Of a stretch of DNA of 64,000 bases, positions 1 to 11,395 are shown in pieces. The DNA lies in contig CM055113.1 of assembly GCA_029204225.1 (NCBI GenBank), positions 10,626,364 through 10,690,363 of the forward strand, in the 5' to 3' direction. The notes below the pieces were generated by a model. That model had not been told where the DNA came from. It did not search any database and saw only the letters and a program-made list of their open reading frames with translations. The translations under genes and the position numbers were made by a program. Each line of letters opens with the position of its first letter. Position 1 is the stretch's first letter. The DNA is from Diphasiastrum complanatum. Taxonomy: Eukaryota; Streptophyta; Lycopodiopsida; Lycopodiales; Lycopodiaceae.

Positions 1-230
1 GGCTATCTTGAAAACCCATTTAATATGGGTTGTCACTTGGCTGTACTGGGGCAATGGACTGCCACTTGGAGGCAATGAGTGCATGCATGCATGCATGCAT
101 GGGGAGGAGCACCATGCATGCTCCTACCCATACATGCATCTCTTTCCCCATCATTTTTAGTTAAGAAAGTGTGTATGCATGGGTGAGGAGAGGATGCATG
201 GGTGCACCCATACACATGCGCAAAACTGTA
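1..230. repeat. Direct repeat R1, copy 1
   Basis: This segment recurs almost unchanged at 1046-1283. Both copies begin GGCTATCTTGAAA, contain a (GCAT)n run and the word GGGGAGGAGCACCATGCATG, and end GCGCAAAACTGTA. Copy 1 touches the window edge, so its true start is unknown. The pair encloses about 0.8 kb holding a phosphofructokinase-like scrap. It could be a tandem duplication or the terminal repeats of a small element; I see no primer-binding site that would prove an LTR. Confidence 0.8.
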
Positions 231-474
231 TTTTTTATATTATCATTGCTTTTCTGCCAGCAAATTGATAGGCACCTAGGCAGATACGGATTTTGACACA
301 AGTGAATGTGACGCAAAGCCTATAATTTGAAAGATTGGCGAAGAGTTAAATCCTTACTAATCCTTGCACTGAAAGATCAACCGACAACCGATGTATCCAC
401 TTTTGTTATCTGAACTGATGTCATTCCAGTTTTCAGAATACTCAAGACTGGCAAACCACGTTTCCTCAACAATC

Positions 475-612
475 TCACGAGATATATCAGCCATGAAGCT
501 GGTTTGATCCAAGAAAAACATGGAGAGTTCTGGTGGTTTGTTTGAATTTGTGGACCAACGGCTTGCAGAAAATGGACATTGTGTTATTGTTGTTCTAGAA
601 GGCTATACGAAA
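475..612 (+). pseudogene. Plant-type 6-phosphofructokinase exon fragment, broken
   Basis: In one plus-strand frame the segment reads SRDISAMKLV, a TGA stop at 505-507, then SKKNMESSGGLFEFV and DQRLAENGHCVIVVLEG. Plant ATP-dependent phosphofructokinases carry an SRD-V-x-x-x-LIPE block, sixteen residues, then a GGLFEF-like block and a GH-x-VIVVAEG block. The spacing between SRD and GGLF matches exactly, which is why I call homology rather than chance. Only about 45 codons are recognisable, there is an in-frame stop, and no flanking exon is visible, so this is a non-functional scrap. It lies between the two copies of repeat R1, which may indicate capture by a mobile element; that is inference. 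Confidence 0.5.
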
Positions 613-904
613 CAAAGATTAGCAATTCCTGCTCCTCCTCCTATTGTGGGACGATGTATGCTAAGCTTTTCGGATAAAGATTAGCAAACGCAAGAGACTC
701 TAGAGAGAGACTCACCGGTAATAGATCCCAGTAGCCGCCTGCCAGTCGCTCCAGTATTGGACTCTCCCAAAGAAGCTCCTGCCAGTCGCGATGGACAATG
801 ACACAAAGAGACAGGCGTGATCACACAATAGAGAGAGAGAGAGAGAGGCAATTCATGATCCAATCCGCCTCCAAAACACACACTAGAGAAAGAGAAAGGA
901 CTCC

Positions 905-908
<4 letters not shown>

Positions 909-989
<81 letters not shown>
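909..989. repeat. (GA)n microsatellite
   Basis: An uninterrupted run of about 40 GA units lies just before copy 2 of repeat R1. Shorter GA runs lie at 832-845 and 907-910. No coding potential is indicated; apparent Arg-Glu reading frames are simple-sequence artefacts. Confidence 0.95.
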
Positions 990-992
<3 letters not shown>

Positions 993-1045
993 ATTGGTTG
1001 ATTAGAAACCCAAGAAACAAAAAAATGGTCAATTAATTATAAGGT

Positions 1046-1283
1046 GGCTATCTTGAAAGCTCATTTAATATGGGTTGTCACTTGGCTGTATTGGGGCAAT
1101 GGACTACCACTTGGAGGTTGGACAGTGGCCAGTGAGTGCATGCATGCATGCATGGGGAGGAGCACCATGCATGCTCCTACCCATACATGCATCTCTCTCC
1201 CCATCATTTTTAGTTAAGAAAGTGTGTATGCATGGGTGAGGAGAGGATGCATGGGTGCACCCATACACATGCGCAAAACTGTA
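1046..1283. repeat. Direct repeat R1, copy 2
   Basis: This is the second copy of the repeat at 1-230, in the same orientation. It differs by a few substitutions and an insertion (GTTGGACAGTGGCC) near its first third. After the shared end GCGCAAAACTGTA the flanks diverge into a (TA)n tract. Confidence 0.85.
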
Positions 1284-1288
1284 CATAA

Positions 1289-1622
<334 letters not shown>

Positions 1623-1651
1623 CTAGTAACGTGTGCCCGTCGTTGACGGGC
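1623..1651 (-). mobile_element. Helitron 3' terminus (minus orientation)
   Basis: Read on the minus strand, a hairpin (stem GCCCGTC, loop AAC, stem GACGGGC; plus-strand 1635-1651) is followed by 8 bases and then CTAG (1623-1626), with T as the next flanking base. Helitrons end in a short hairpin about 10 bases before CTRR and insert between A and T, so every element of the signature is present. The interior would extend to the right on the plus strand and is cut by the LTR at 1730. A closely similar end is at 45771-45798. Confidence 0.6.
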
Positions 1652-1729
1652 GATGACGATCGATCTAGGTGACGGCCAATAATTTAAATGGCGGCCAATG
1701 GTTTAGGAGGAAAGCCAATGATCGTGCGA

Positions 1730-2863
1730 TGTTGGCTGATTCTATCGAATCCCCAAGATACTCGGACAGAGCAACTCAAGAGCACCTCTCATCTTAGTTT
1801 GAGGAGGTCTCTGAGAAGACGAGACGAATGAAGACTGAGAGCCGAGAAATGCTAGTTAGTAATAACAAGCCATAACTGTGTAAGCCTCATGGTGAATCCC
1901 GAAAGATGGAATGACCATGTAGGAACTAGTATTTCTAGGCAAATGTAATAAATGCAAGTAGACCCCTCTTAAGAAAGTAGAGTGAGCCACTTTTTGATGG
2001 TCACCTCTAATGGAGAGCATTATTCCACTTGTAATTTGTGAAATGTGAAAATTCTACTAAGATGCCACCTAAGGAGCTCTTTTGCTTATTTAAAAGACTC
2101 CCTCTTTGTGAAGAAGAGCTTTTTGTGCCATGCTGAAATGAGAAGAGCCTTCACGAGTTTGGTGCATCCATTGAGCTCCTTAATCATTCTTGTTTCTTGA
2201 GTGATGCATTTATGATCTTGCCCTTCCCTCCTTTTGTGTGTGGTTGTGGATTGTAGAGTGGATTAGATTTGTTGCTTTCGTAGGGTGGATTAGCTTTTTT
2301 TCTTGTTTGTGGATTAATGTAGGAACCAGCATTCAAGTAAACTAAATAGGCTGGATCTGTGTGTAGTTCTTGCATATCTCTTTACAGTCCAGTTCTTGAT
2401 GTTCTTGGGATGTCCAAGAATCAAAAGACTGGTTGGTTTCTTGATTCTTGGACTTCTAACATGCTATAGATTAGTTTCTTGTTTCTTGGTTTGTCAATTC
2501 ATGCAAGTGTAGCTCAGCTTAGTAAAGTTTAGGCTCTGATTCAGTTCGTTGTTAGGAGAAGATAGCTGTAGAATCTTCAAAATGTTCATTTGGGCTGCAA
2601 TCTGATTTGTGAATGAGCGTTCTTGGCTTGCATTTCTGTTAGAATGTAAGTGCGTTTAAGAGAGACGACCCTGAGTAGTCCTCTGACAGGCAGGACAATA
2701 CTACAATGAGAATCTGTTCCCTTCTGTTTGGTTTGGCATTGTAATATCAAGAATACATCTAATGAATGTCATAAAGCCTGGTAACAGGCAGAAACGGTTT
2801 TGAAGAAGAAGCAAGTAAAAGAACTGTAGTAAATAGATCCTCTGGATCAGTGGATCTGTAACA
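1730..2863 (+). mobile_element. LTR of family X, apparently solo
   Basis: The segment starts TGTTGG and ends CTGTAACA. It aligns end to end with the solo LTR at 36256-37355 (opposite strand). Shared landmarks are GAATCCCCA near the start, the GAGAGCCGAG word, GGTGAATCCC, GAGTGAGCCAC, a TATTTAAA promoter-like box near 2088-2096, and the terminal GGATCTGT-AACA. No internal region or primer-binding site follows, so it looks like a solo LTR. The five bases on each side (TGCGA and TTAGT) do not match, so the target duplication is not preserved or the ends are slightly off. Apparent reading frames inside are not supported as genes. Confidence 0.75.
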
Positions 2864-2881
2864 TTAGTGTAAACATGCACT

Positions 2882-3113
2882 GTATGTGTGTGTGTGTACG
2901 TGAGTGCATGTGTTTATATATGTGTGTGTATTTGTGAGAGTGCGTATATTTGTGCATGCTTGTGGGTAGTGTAGCATAGTGTGTCGGCCGGCAGCTGTCG
3001 ATGATGTGTGTGTGTATGGATTTGTGTATGAGTCTGTGTGTGTATCTATGTGTGTGGATTTGTGTGTATGATGTGTTTGATGGTGCGTGTGATTTATGTG
3101 GCCGATGGTGTGT

Positions 3114-3187
<74 letters not shown>

Positions 3188-3190
3188 ATT
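2882..3190. repeat. (GT)n microsatellite with degenerate flank
   Basis: A pure GT run occupies about 3107-3187 and is preceded by about 220 bases of degenerate GT-rich sequence. The His-Thr and Cys-Val reading frames across it are simple-sequence artefacts. Confidence 0.95.
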
Positions 3191-3254
3191 TGTGTGTATG
3201 AGTTTGCATGTGCATGCATTAATTTCTCAAAAACTCGATAATTTTACAATTCCC

Positions 3255-3630
3255 TAGACTACTTTTAGGGTTCTTGGCTTGAACGCATGTTTCTTTGTGC
3301 ATATTGAACCGCTTGGAACCCGGTTTGTTGATGCAGGTTCGTCTCAACGTGCAGCACTAGATGGAACAGACGACATGCAAGACGGAACCCGTTCGGCGAT
3401 ACTGGACCACTTCTCGAAAATGCAAAAAAGTAGTCCATTTATTGTGGCCTAGTGGCATTCCGGCACGAAGGGTGTTTTCAAGCATACAACATCGGAATTG
3501 AGCAACAACTGGTCCAGTAGGTTCGTGTTGAGCCCACGAACATCTGGACACCTGTCGTCCGAGGTTTTGACTATTTTGTACTGAATCTGACCAATTTCTG
3601 GCTCGTCGGATCCAATTCATCGGGATGCAA
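3255..3630 (+). repeat. ~362-bp interspersed/tandem repeat R2, copy 1
   Basis: This unit contains the landmarks TTTAGGGTTCTTGG, GAACCGCTTGGA, AAGTAGTCCATTTA, CGGAATTGAGC and TCTGACCAATTT, all of which recur in the same order at 4551-4957. It holds no credible gene. From 3631 to 4550 the intervening AT-rich sequence contains nothing I can name. Confidence 0.8.
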
Positions 3631-4550
3631 CTCTGGGTAGTTATTCAGGATACTATCAAACTATCCACCAAATAATTATTACCATGTGTTGTGTGATAAA
3701 GTTGTTGAAGGAAATTTCTATGAGTGGAAGATAATTGAAGACAGACACATATATAGTACTTTTCATTAAAAGGAATTGATCGATTCAACAACCAAAGCAT
3801 CTGTGAAAAGCTGATTGAATCTATTCAAAGTAAATATAAATAAATTATCATTTCAAAAGAAACAGTATATCAAAAGTAGATGTGTTCACGTAGTCCCTTT
3901 GTTCTGGCACCTCTTAAAACTCAAGACATTTTTACATGCAATATGAAATACGATCTTTGAGTAGGGGCGGGAAAATGGTGCTACTATATTTGTAGCCAGT
4001 AGGTGATTGGTGATAATCTCAATCTGAAAGTGTTACTGAAAGCTACCTTATAAGTTGTGCAAGAAAAATTTGATGGATGAAAATTAGGTGAGCATTGTAA
4101 TAGTAGATAGTTTTTGAGCAAGCTGATCCTATAGTTGATAATGCCAATATCCTGTAAAATGGAATTTTCTGAACAAATTGTAAATCATTTCCTATAGCAA
4201 ATAAATTATACATCAAAATATGCTTTTGATTGAAACTTGCCAAAAGAAACTTCAGAATTTAAATAGGACTAAACATTAAACTTCATAATTGTTAACCTAT
4301 ATGATAGGCACAAAAAAGTCTATGTCAATACATTTTTTAAATTTTAAATTTTACACTTGAAACTGATAAACACAATTGTTCTTATTTTTTATTATTGTAG
4401 TTCAATCTATTCAGTGCCAAAGTTTAAAGCGTATGTTGATTAGACTCATTTCATGATATATGATGATTTCTTGCATTCAGAAAAGCAAATCATAGTAGTG
4501 ATAAAGAAACCTCCAACATCTGAGAAAATTAAGTTTGTTTGAGCAAGTTG

Positions 4551-4957
4551 TGAGTACTGAACCGTTTGGAGCCCAGTTTAGTGTTGTAGGTTCGTATTGG
4601 CGTGCAACACATGACGGAACAGAGGGTCTGAAAAACGGACTCCGTTTGGCGACACTAGACCAATTCTCAGGAAAGTTGGAAAGTAGTCCATTTAGCGGAA
4701 ATTCCTCTCGGCAAAAAGGGCGTTTTCAGACAAACGGCGTCGGAATTGAGCTGCAAATGAACCAGTGGGTTCGTGTCATGTCCACAAACCTGTGGACACC
4801 TCGCGTCCGAAGTTCTGACCGTTTTTAATTGAGTCTGACCAATTTTTGGCTCGACGGGCCTAGAATCCCAAGACTGCGTTTAGGGTTTTTGGTTCGGACG
4901 CACGTTTCTTTGTGAGTACTGAACCGTTTGGAGCCCGGTTTAGTCCTGTAGGTTTAG
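4551..4957 (+). repeat. Repeat R2, copy 2 plus start of copy 3
   Basis: TGAGTACTGAACCGTTTGGA occurs at 4551 and again at 4913, giving a head-to-tail period of 362 bases. The third copy breaks off near 4957. Copies share a G-rich TTTAGGGTTTTTGG word. The 97-codon open frame inside copy 2 is probably accidental, because copy 1 does not preserve it. From 4958 to about 5640 I see no gene or named repeat. Confidence 0.8.
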
Positions 4958-5642
4958 GGTGAACGGCCTATTGCTAAAATATTGAGAGATGAGCAAAGCA
5001 AGGAATATTGCAAGTTTTTGGACTAAAGCATGTTATTGAAATTTTGACAACTTCCAGCGATAGTTCAGATAATCTTCAAAAAATGTCACTCTGTGTTGTG
5101 GTCTTGGATTCCAGGGACTAAGAGATAAAAGAAAGGGGGTGGTGTCAAGAGCAAATTTGATCTAATGCATGAGCTACTTTTCATAAGCTTCAATTTATCG
5201 CTTGCAATCCTTTGGATGTTTTAGAATCTTTCAAACAAAATTCTATATTTTTGAAATAAATTCAGATGTAGCAAAAAAATTTGACCCCTTCTATAGATAT
5301 ACTCCGCTTCTTTTCCTTTGCTCATCCAGACCAACATTGTTTTACATAAGCTTTTCTCACATTGTCCTATCTCGGAACTGCTCAGACAAGCTGTACCTTC
5401 CTTGAGTAGGCAGCAAGAATTTGTACTCGCATCTCTTCCGCACCTTTTTGTGTAGCAGCTAAAACACAACCATTTTTTTGTGTTTTACTGTGCGGAAGAG
5501 ATGCAAGTACATGCATCTGAGAGCTGCTCCTTTTCTCTTGTATGGCTCGCATCCATCAATGCCTGTACCACATCTCCATGTTTCTTTTGAAGGTGGACAC
5601 TCTCTCAAAATTATGGCTACAACCGATTCTATTTCTAACTAG

Positions 5643-6520
5643 TCAAATATCTCCACATACCTTCCCTTATCCCCTTCATCGAGCTCTCCGATATGCCAAA
5701 ACAAAAGGCCTACTCAATCTCCTACTTTGCATAGCATCTCAACATCCTTTGCAGCCAACTCATCTGTATCCCATATGTGCTCTTTGCTCAAAAATTCATA
5801 TGTTTCTCCTTCTTCTCCATCTTCAAAATTCACCTCATTCCATTATTCTTTTTCCGCCTCTGATCAGTTTCCAACACTAGACCTACATTATCATAAATAT
5901 AAGGAGGAGAAACAAAGCTCAGATATCGAAAATAATGGCGGGGACCCAGAGAAGATCAAGTCTACAAAAATAGTTCTTTTGTTAGCGTGGTTGGGAGCCC
6001 ATCAAAAACATCTGAGAAGGTATGCGGAGTGGTGCAGCAACGTGTCTCAATGTTGTGACGTTTGTGACACCTATGAAAGACAGAATCTCGTCAGAATTTG
6101 GTAGAAAACCAGAGGAGCTGATTGACCACTTAGCTCAGCACATCACAAACTGGCTTAGCGAGGAGTGCATTGGTAGCAAGGAAAAGTGCCTTTTGTTCCA
6201 CACTTTCAGCAATACCGGATGGCTAGCTGATCTAATCATATTCAGTACAACTTGATCAGTATGTGTCAATGTTGTTTGTCTTTCTTTTCATAGGCTTTTC
6301 TATTCTGGCAAATCGCAATTTTGCAAAAGGAGGCTTGCAGAAGCCTTTCTGGTAATTCAAGAAAGCATATGTTGCGATTAATTACTCAAAGAAAGCTTGT
6401 AATGATATTTTCAGGTATGGTGTCCTCCTAGAGAATCTTCTTAAAGAAAATAGTTCTATGTTAACCAAAATAAACGGATGTGTTGTGGATTCAGCTCCTG
6501 TCACAGAACCTGATCCTCAG
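5643..6520 (+). pseudogene. TMEM53/DUF829-like protein gene fragment (two exons, frameshifted)
   Basis: Exon 1 (5643 to about 6210) is open from a TAG at 5640 and reads a Ser-rich leader. It then reads VLLLAWLGAHQKHLRRYAEW, and after a one-base-type frameshift near 6030-6045 continues LNVVTFVTPMKD and LLFHTFSNTGWL. This is the conserved N-terminal core of the plant TMEM53/DUF829 family, probably alpha/beta-hydrolase-fold proteins of nuclear or organellar membranes. Exon 2 (6415-6520) follows an ATTTTCAG acceptor and reads YGVLLENLL, then INGCVVDSAPV and PDPQ, ending at CAG/GT. No start codon precedes exon 1 in frame, a stop follows GWL before any good donor, and the C-terminal exons are missing because Ty3 sequence begins about 140 bases downstream. 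It is a disrupted host gene or a captured fragment. Confidence 0.65.
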
Positions 6521-6660
6521 GTCTTGGTTGTTTGACGCAATTCTAATGAACATTTTAGCTCCAATATGACACTTGTTTCCTAAATAGTTGAAAAGAAATC
6601 ACACTTCTATTTCATAGCTTAATTGCATGTGCTTCTTTTCTTCGTGAATTAGACAAGGTC

Positions 6661-8789
6661 TTTTTGTTCAAGCAAATTGACATTGGTGAGGTATTTGAAT
6701 TTTTAGTGAGGAAGATATTTGTGGAAGTGAGTATTTTATTGGACAATGATTCAACTCATAATTTTATTAATTCTGGTCTTGTGCAGAAACTCAGCTTGGA
6801 AACTATAGCCAGCAATCATAGATATAAAGTTTATCTAGCTTCAAGAGCAGAGTTGGGGACTTGGAACGTAAAAGTCCTGAAGCCCAGTTTTGATGCAAGG
6901 ACACATAGAATTCGTTAATTTTCATGTTTTAGATCTAGCCCGTACTAATTTAATTTTGGGATACGAATGGTTATTTAGTAAATCACCTTCTTTGATAATT
7001 GATTTTGAGAAGCATGTTCTCACTTTCAAGAAGGGTGATAAGATAGTTACATTATTTGGCAGTAATTTTGTACGTCCGTTTGATAAGATTTCTACAGTTA
7101 ATGAAATGGAAGCATTGGACAATCACAGTATGAAGTTTTTTCCATATTTGCTATTCCAGTTGTGGATGTTCTTGAAATGTATCTAAATGGTTGTGAATTC
7201 TCAACAATTCTTAACTCAGTGAATTTAGATCATGAACAAGCAATGAAAGAACAGATCATAAATGAATTTATGGATGTTTTTCCATCTGAATTACCTCATG
7301 GTTTACCACCATCTAGATCAGTAGACCACAAGATTGAGTTAATTCCATGAAGTCAACCTATCTCTAGACAACCTTATAGGTTTTCTCAGAACGAGGCGAC
7401 AGAGATTTCAAATCAAATAGAGAACTATCTAAGGATGGGACATGTACAACCTAGTTCTTCTAAAAGCAAAGAAAGATGGAGGTTTCCGGATGTGTGTGGA
7501 TTACAATGGCTTAAATAAGGTGACTGTCAAGAATAAATATTCGTTACCTAGGATGGATGACCTTGTAGATCGCTTGGGTGGAGCTCAATATTTCACCAAG
7601 ATAGATCTCAGGACAGGGTACCATAAAATAAGAATTAAGTTGGAAGATGTCCAAAAGACGAGATTTCATTCTAGATTTGGCCATTATGAATTCTTAATGT
7701 TGCCATTCGGGGTAACGAATGCACCAGCACGTTCCAACAAATGATGAATGATTTACTTCGTCCATATTTGGGAAAGTTTGTGGTGGTATTCCTAGATGAC
7801 ATCCTCGTCTACAGTAAAACCTTTATGGAACACATAGAGCACCTGAGAATCGTCTTGATGAAACTATGGCAGGAGTTACTCTATGCTAAAGAATCCAAGT
7901 GTGAATTCTTTAAGCAAGAGTTGCTTTATCTCGGTCATAAGATCACAATAAATGGGATCAAGATTGATGAGGATAATGATTGTGATTGAGTGGCCAATTC
8001 CGGGAACTGCGAGAGTCATATACTATTAAATGCAAGCCCTATCAACTAGCAAAGGCTGAACGCCATAAGGCTGGTGATTTGTTGCATCTCCCACTGGTTG
8101 AGTTCGCATATAATAGTAGAAAACATTCTGCTACAGGTTACAGTCCTTTTATGCTTATGTACGGTTTTCAACCTAGATCTCCAGTAAATGTTGAGACAAA
8201 GTCTGTTAAAATCTAGAAAGTTGCTGATTTCTTGCATGATATACAAGAGATGTTGCAAGTGGGTAAGGATAGTATCTAAAGTGCTCAAGATAGAAACAAG
8301 CATTATGCCGATCTTAAGAGGTCTCCAAGAGATTTTAAAGTTGACGAATGGGTATATCTTAGGATTTCAAAAAATTCTAAGACATTACGTACAGGGAAGC
8401 ATTACAAACTGTCTACCCGTTTTTGTGAACTGTTCAGGATTGTACGTAGAATTGGGTCTTTGGCGTATGAACTCGATCTTCAAGAAAATCGGTTGCACAC
8501 CCAGTATTTCATGTAAGTCGTTTGAAACTAAGTTTACATGAAGATAATACAGTTGGATCGGATGAGGATTTATCCCATTTGGAAGATTTGTCGCTTACTG
8601 TACCTTTGGAACTTGAGAAAGTGCTCAGAACCAAAGATAAACAATTGAGAAATTGTTCTATCTATGAGTGTTTAATTCGGTGGAAAGGTCATACTGAGGA
8701 TGATGATTCATGGGAGAGAGTTGTTAGCATAAAGAAGAATTTTCCTAAGTTCATCTTCTGAGGACAGGAGCAGTTCAAGGGGGGAAGAA
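6661..8789 (+). pseudogene. Ty3 chromovirus A, decayed gag-less pol
   Basis: Protease is recognisable from the active-site-like LLDNDSTHNFI (about 6745) to NLILGYEWL. Reverse transcriptase follows (7440-7970) with [36 protein letters not shown] and the catalytic [10 protein letters not shown] (about 7790). At about 7980 the sequence jumps from the end of RT to QLAKAERHKAGDLLH and then [17 protein letters not shown]. RNase H and the integrase catalytic core are therefore deleted. The integrase tail and a chromodomain (LIRWKGHTEDDDSWER, about 8665-8720) close the frame. A PPT (AAGGGGGGAAGAA, 8777-8789) precedes the LTR. Several frameshifts and stops make it inactive. No 5' LTR is visible; the element is truncated on the left. 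Confidence 0.85.
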
Positions 8790-9277
8790 TGTCATGTCCA
8801 TGACCAATACATACGATTCAGTATACTCGTAGTCTTGCATACATAGTACTCCAGTGAAACAATTTGTTAATTATGCCACGTCGTATTGGACATACCCGAA
8901 ACTAATTAATATTCTTGTGAGGCCCAGAACACACTAAATGGAATTAGTACAAGGTATGAGACAGTGTATGCATGTGTAGAGTTATCAATAGCAACTCTAT
9001 GAATAGAGGATCCGTGCATAGAGACTCTATTCTAGATGAATCTATGTATAGGGGAGTTAGGTCTATGTGCACAGGTGATTCTAGGCTCTATATAAGGAGG
9101 CCAAACTCGCTCTACTACTCACATTTGTGGTTGATTCATTGCCAACAAGCTCTCACTCTACTTTCATGCTTCTTGTTCCTTGGCTTGGGGGTGAAGCTTC
9201 TAGAGTTGATTGGTTGCTTCTACTTGGTTGGGTGGTTTTTCCATAGTGTGTTTTCCATTGTGTTTGTCTTGTAAGCA
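8790..9277 (+). mobile_element. 3' LTR of chromovirus A
   Basis: The LTR begins TGTCATGTCCATGACC directly after the purine tract at 8777-8789. A TATATAA box lies at 9089-9095. The right end is placed near GTAAGCA at 9277 because antisense integrase sequence of another element starts about 10 bases later; that end is approximate. The start of the family LTR is also seen on the minus strand at 58751. Confidence 0.65.
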
Positions 9278-9284
9278 GGATCTT

Positions 9285-11363
9285 GAGCAGCTTTCCCTTA
9301 TACCAATGAACCTGAAATTACCTTCACTAACAATATCGTTTGGCAATCCATAAAGCGTGAACCAATTTACCTGGAGCAAAATAAGTAATGCCTTCAAAAT
9401 TTTAAAGCATGAATGATAGCAAAAAACTCCTAATTCATCAGTCCACACAAATGGGAGCCTAATCTTAATTTCTTATTATAATTTTTGGTTTTCTTTTGGC
9501 TTGCTTTACTCCGTTTAGAAGATTAGTTAAGGCTAACGCTACTTTAGCGTAATCTCGAATAAAATTATGGAAAAACTCTGTGAAACCAAAAAATGATTTA
9601 ACTTTTTTGATCGTCTTGAAGATAGGCCATTCTCATACCCTACAGAGTTTATCATGATTGAATTCAATACATGTTCGAAAATGATATGACCAAGATACCT
9701 AAGTTTTGTTTGACAAAACTCATCTTTAGATTCTTCAGTATAAAGTTTTCTTGCCTCAAAATATCCAAGACAATTCAAAGATGTGCTTTATGTTCTAGAG
9801 TTCTACTATAAATTAAAATGTTGTCCAAAAATACCACAATAAACTTTCTCATATATGGGTGAAGAGATCATTCATCATTTGTTGAAAAGTTGTTGGGGCA
9901 TTTGTAAGACCAAAAGGTAAAACTAAAAATTTATAATCGCCATATCTCGTACGAAAACCAATTTTTATAACATCCCTCTCACTAATTTTATCTGATAGTA
10001 AACTAATTTACGGTCTAACTTGGTGAAACATTTCGCACCATTTACTTGGTCCATTAGATCGTCCATTATAGGAATAACGATTCTTGATGATCATTTTCTT
10101 AATTTTTTTGGAGTTGACACAAAGGCGTAAACCACCCTCTTTCTTGCCGACTAACAATACAGGAGCTCCCAAAGGAGATTTACTAGGTTGAATATGGCCC
10201 ATATGTAAATACTCTTCAAGTTGAGTTGTCCTAGCAACATGATCCTCTTCCTTAGGGGTCATTCTACAGGGAAGAAGAGATATAGGAGAGTTTTCAAGGA
10301 TCTATGTGATGATCTACTCCCCTGGAGGAGAGAAGACGCTCAAGTATCTGCTTAGAAAATACATCAACGTATTCCGTCCTAAGTCTCTTAAAAATTTTAC
10401 CTTCAAAGGTGTTTTCTATGTGATGATTATTTCCTTAGGAATAAGTGATACATCAACATTAAAATCTTGAGTAACAAAAACATTCACATAATATTCATCT
10501 TTTAGAAAATATAAATACACATGATACTTCAAATTTTTCATACAATGATTCACATCATAAGCATATACATAAGGTAGATCAGGCATATATGCATCGCCTT
10601 TAAGCTTTCAACCAAGGAGCCATTATGCAAAAAACAAAGACGATGAGTTGAATAATCCTTTTCTAATGACTCATTTCTAGCATAGAACCACTCTTTACCT
10701 AGAAATGCATCTATCTTATCCAGATTCATTATGTGGAAAGATAAAGTATCTACATAATTCTGAATGCCAAGCAAGGAACACTCTAGTCCCAAACTTGTTG
10801 GTCCTCCCACGTCGTCATACTGACCACATACTTGTGATCACTTGGTGCGGTTGCCACCTTAAGCTTCTACACCAATTTAGCATTAATAAAGTTGTGAGTT
10901 GAACCATCATCAAAGAGGATATTTGCAACTTTGCTCCATACTAAACCATTTATGTGATTGAAGTCATGAGGTCCAAAAACAATTGTATTAAACATCAATC
11001 ATTACAAATTGCTTTATTTACAATTGATACATCAACACAAAAAATGGTAGAATTACTTGGTGCCTTGAAAGAACGACCACCTTTCTTGCATTTTTTCAAG
11101 CAATCTTCTCCATGCAAGAGAAACATAACCCATTGCCCTTGGCTTTGTCAAATCTACCCTTTCCATCTTGGGGTGCTTCTTTTTCTTTTCCGATTGCAAA
11201 CCGGCGCCAAAAGTCTTCTCCTTGCCCTTCTTCGATAAGGTGCCCGAAGATGGATTTTCCTTGGGTTCATATTTTTGGGCCCCAAACTCTTTGCGAGCTA
11301 CCTCGTGCATGTCGTCAAAAATTTGGCGAAGCGCACCGCATCTGGAGGTTTGACACAAATTGA
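9285..11363 (-). pseudogene. Minus-strand Ty3/gypsy remnant (gag-PR-RT-partial INT)
   Basis: Reading right to left on the minus strand: a Lys-rich gag segment (11363-11060), a protease with the DDGSTHNFIN-type site (about 10915-10880) followed by HIMNLDKIDAFLGKEWF, an RT N-terminal block (LEEYLHMGHIQPSKSPLGAP, then PVLLVGKKEGGLRLCV, 10262-10100), RT palm and thumb traces with LRYLGHII (about 9700), and integrase FTLYGLPNDIVS (about 9345). RNase H and most of integrase are missing and many stops interrupt the frames. It abuts the 3' LTR of chromovirus A, so one element probably inserted in the other. Confidence 0.75.
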
Positions 11364-11395
11364 CTCAAAGTACTCACTGCATAGGCAATATGGTA

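Noticed and set aside
4535-4828. 97-codon frame in repeat R2
   Set aside because: The other copy of the repeat does not keep the frame open, so it is not conserved.
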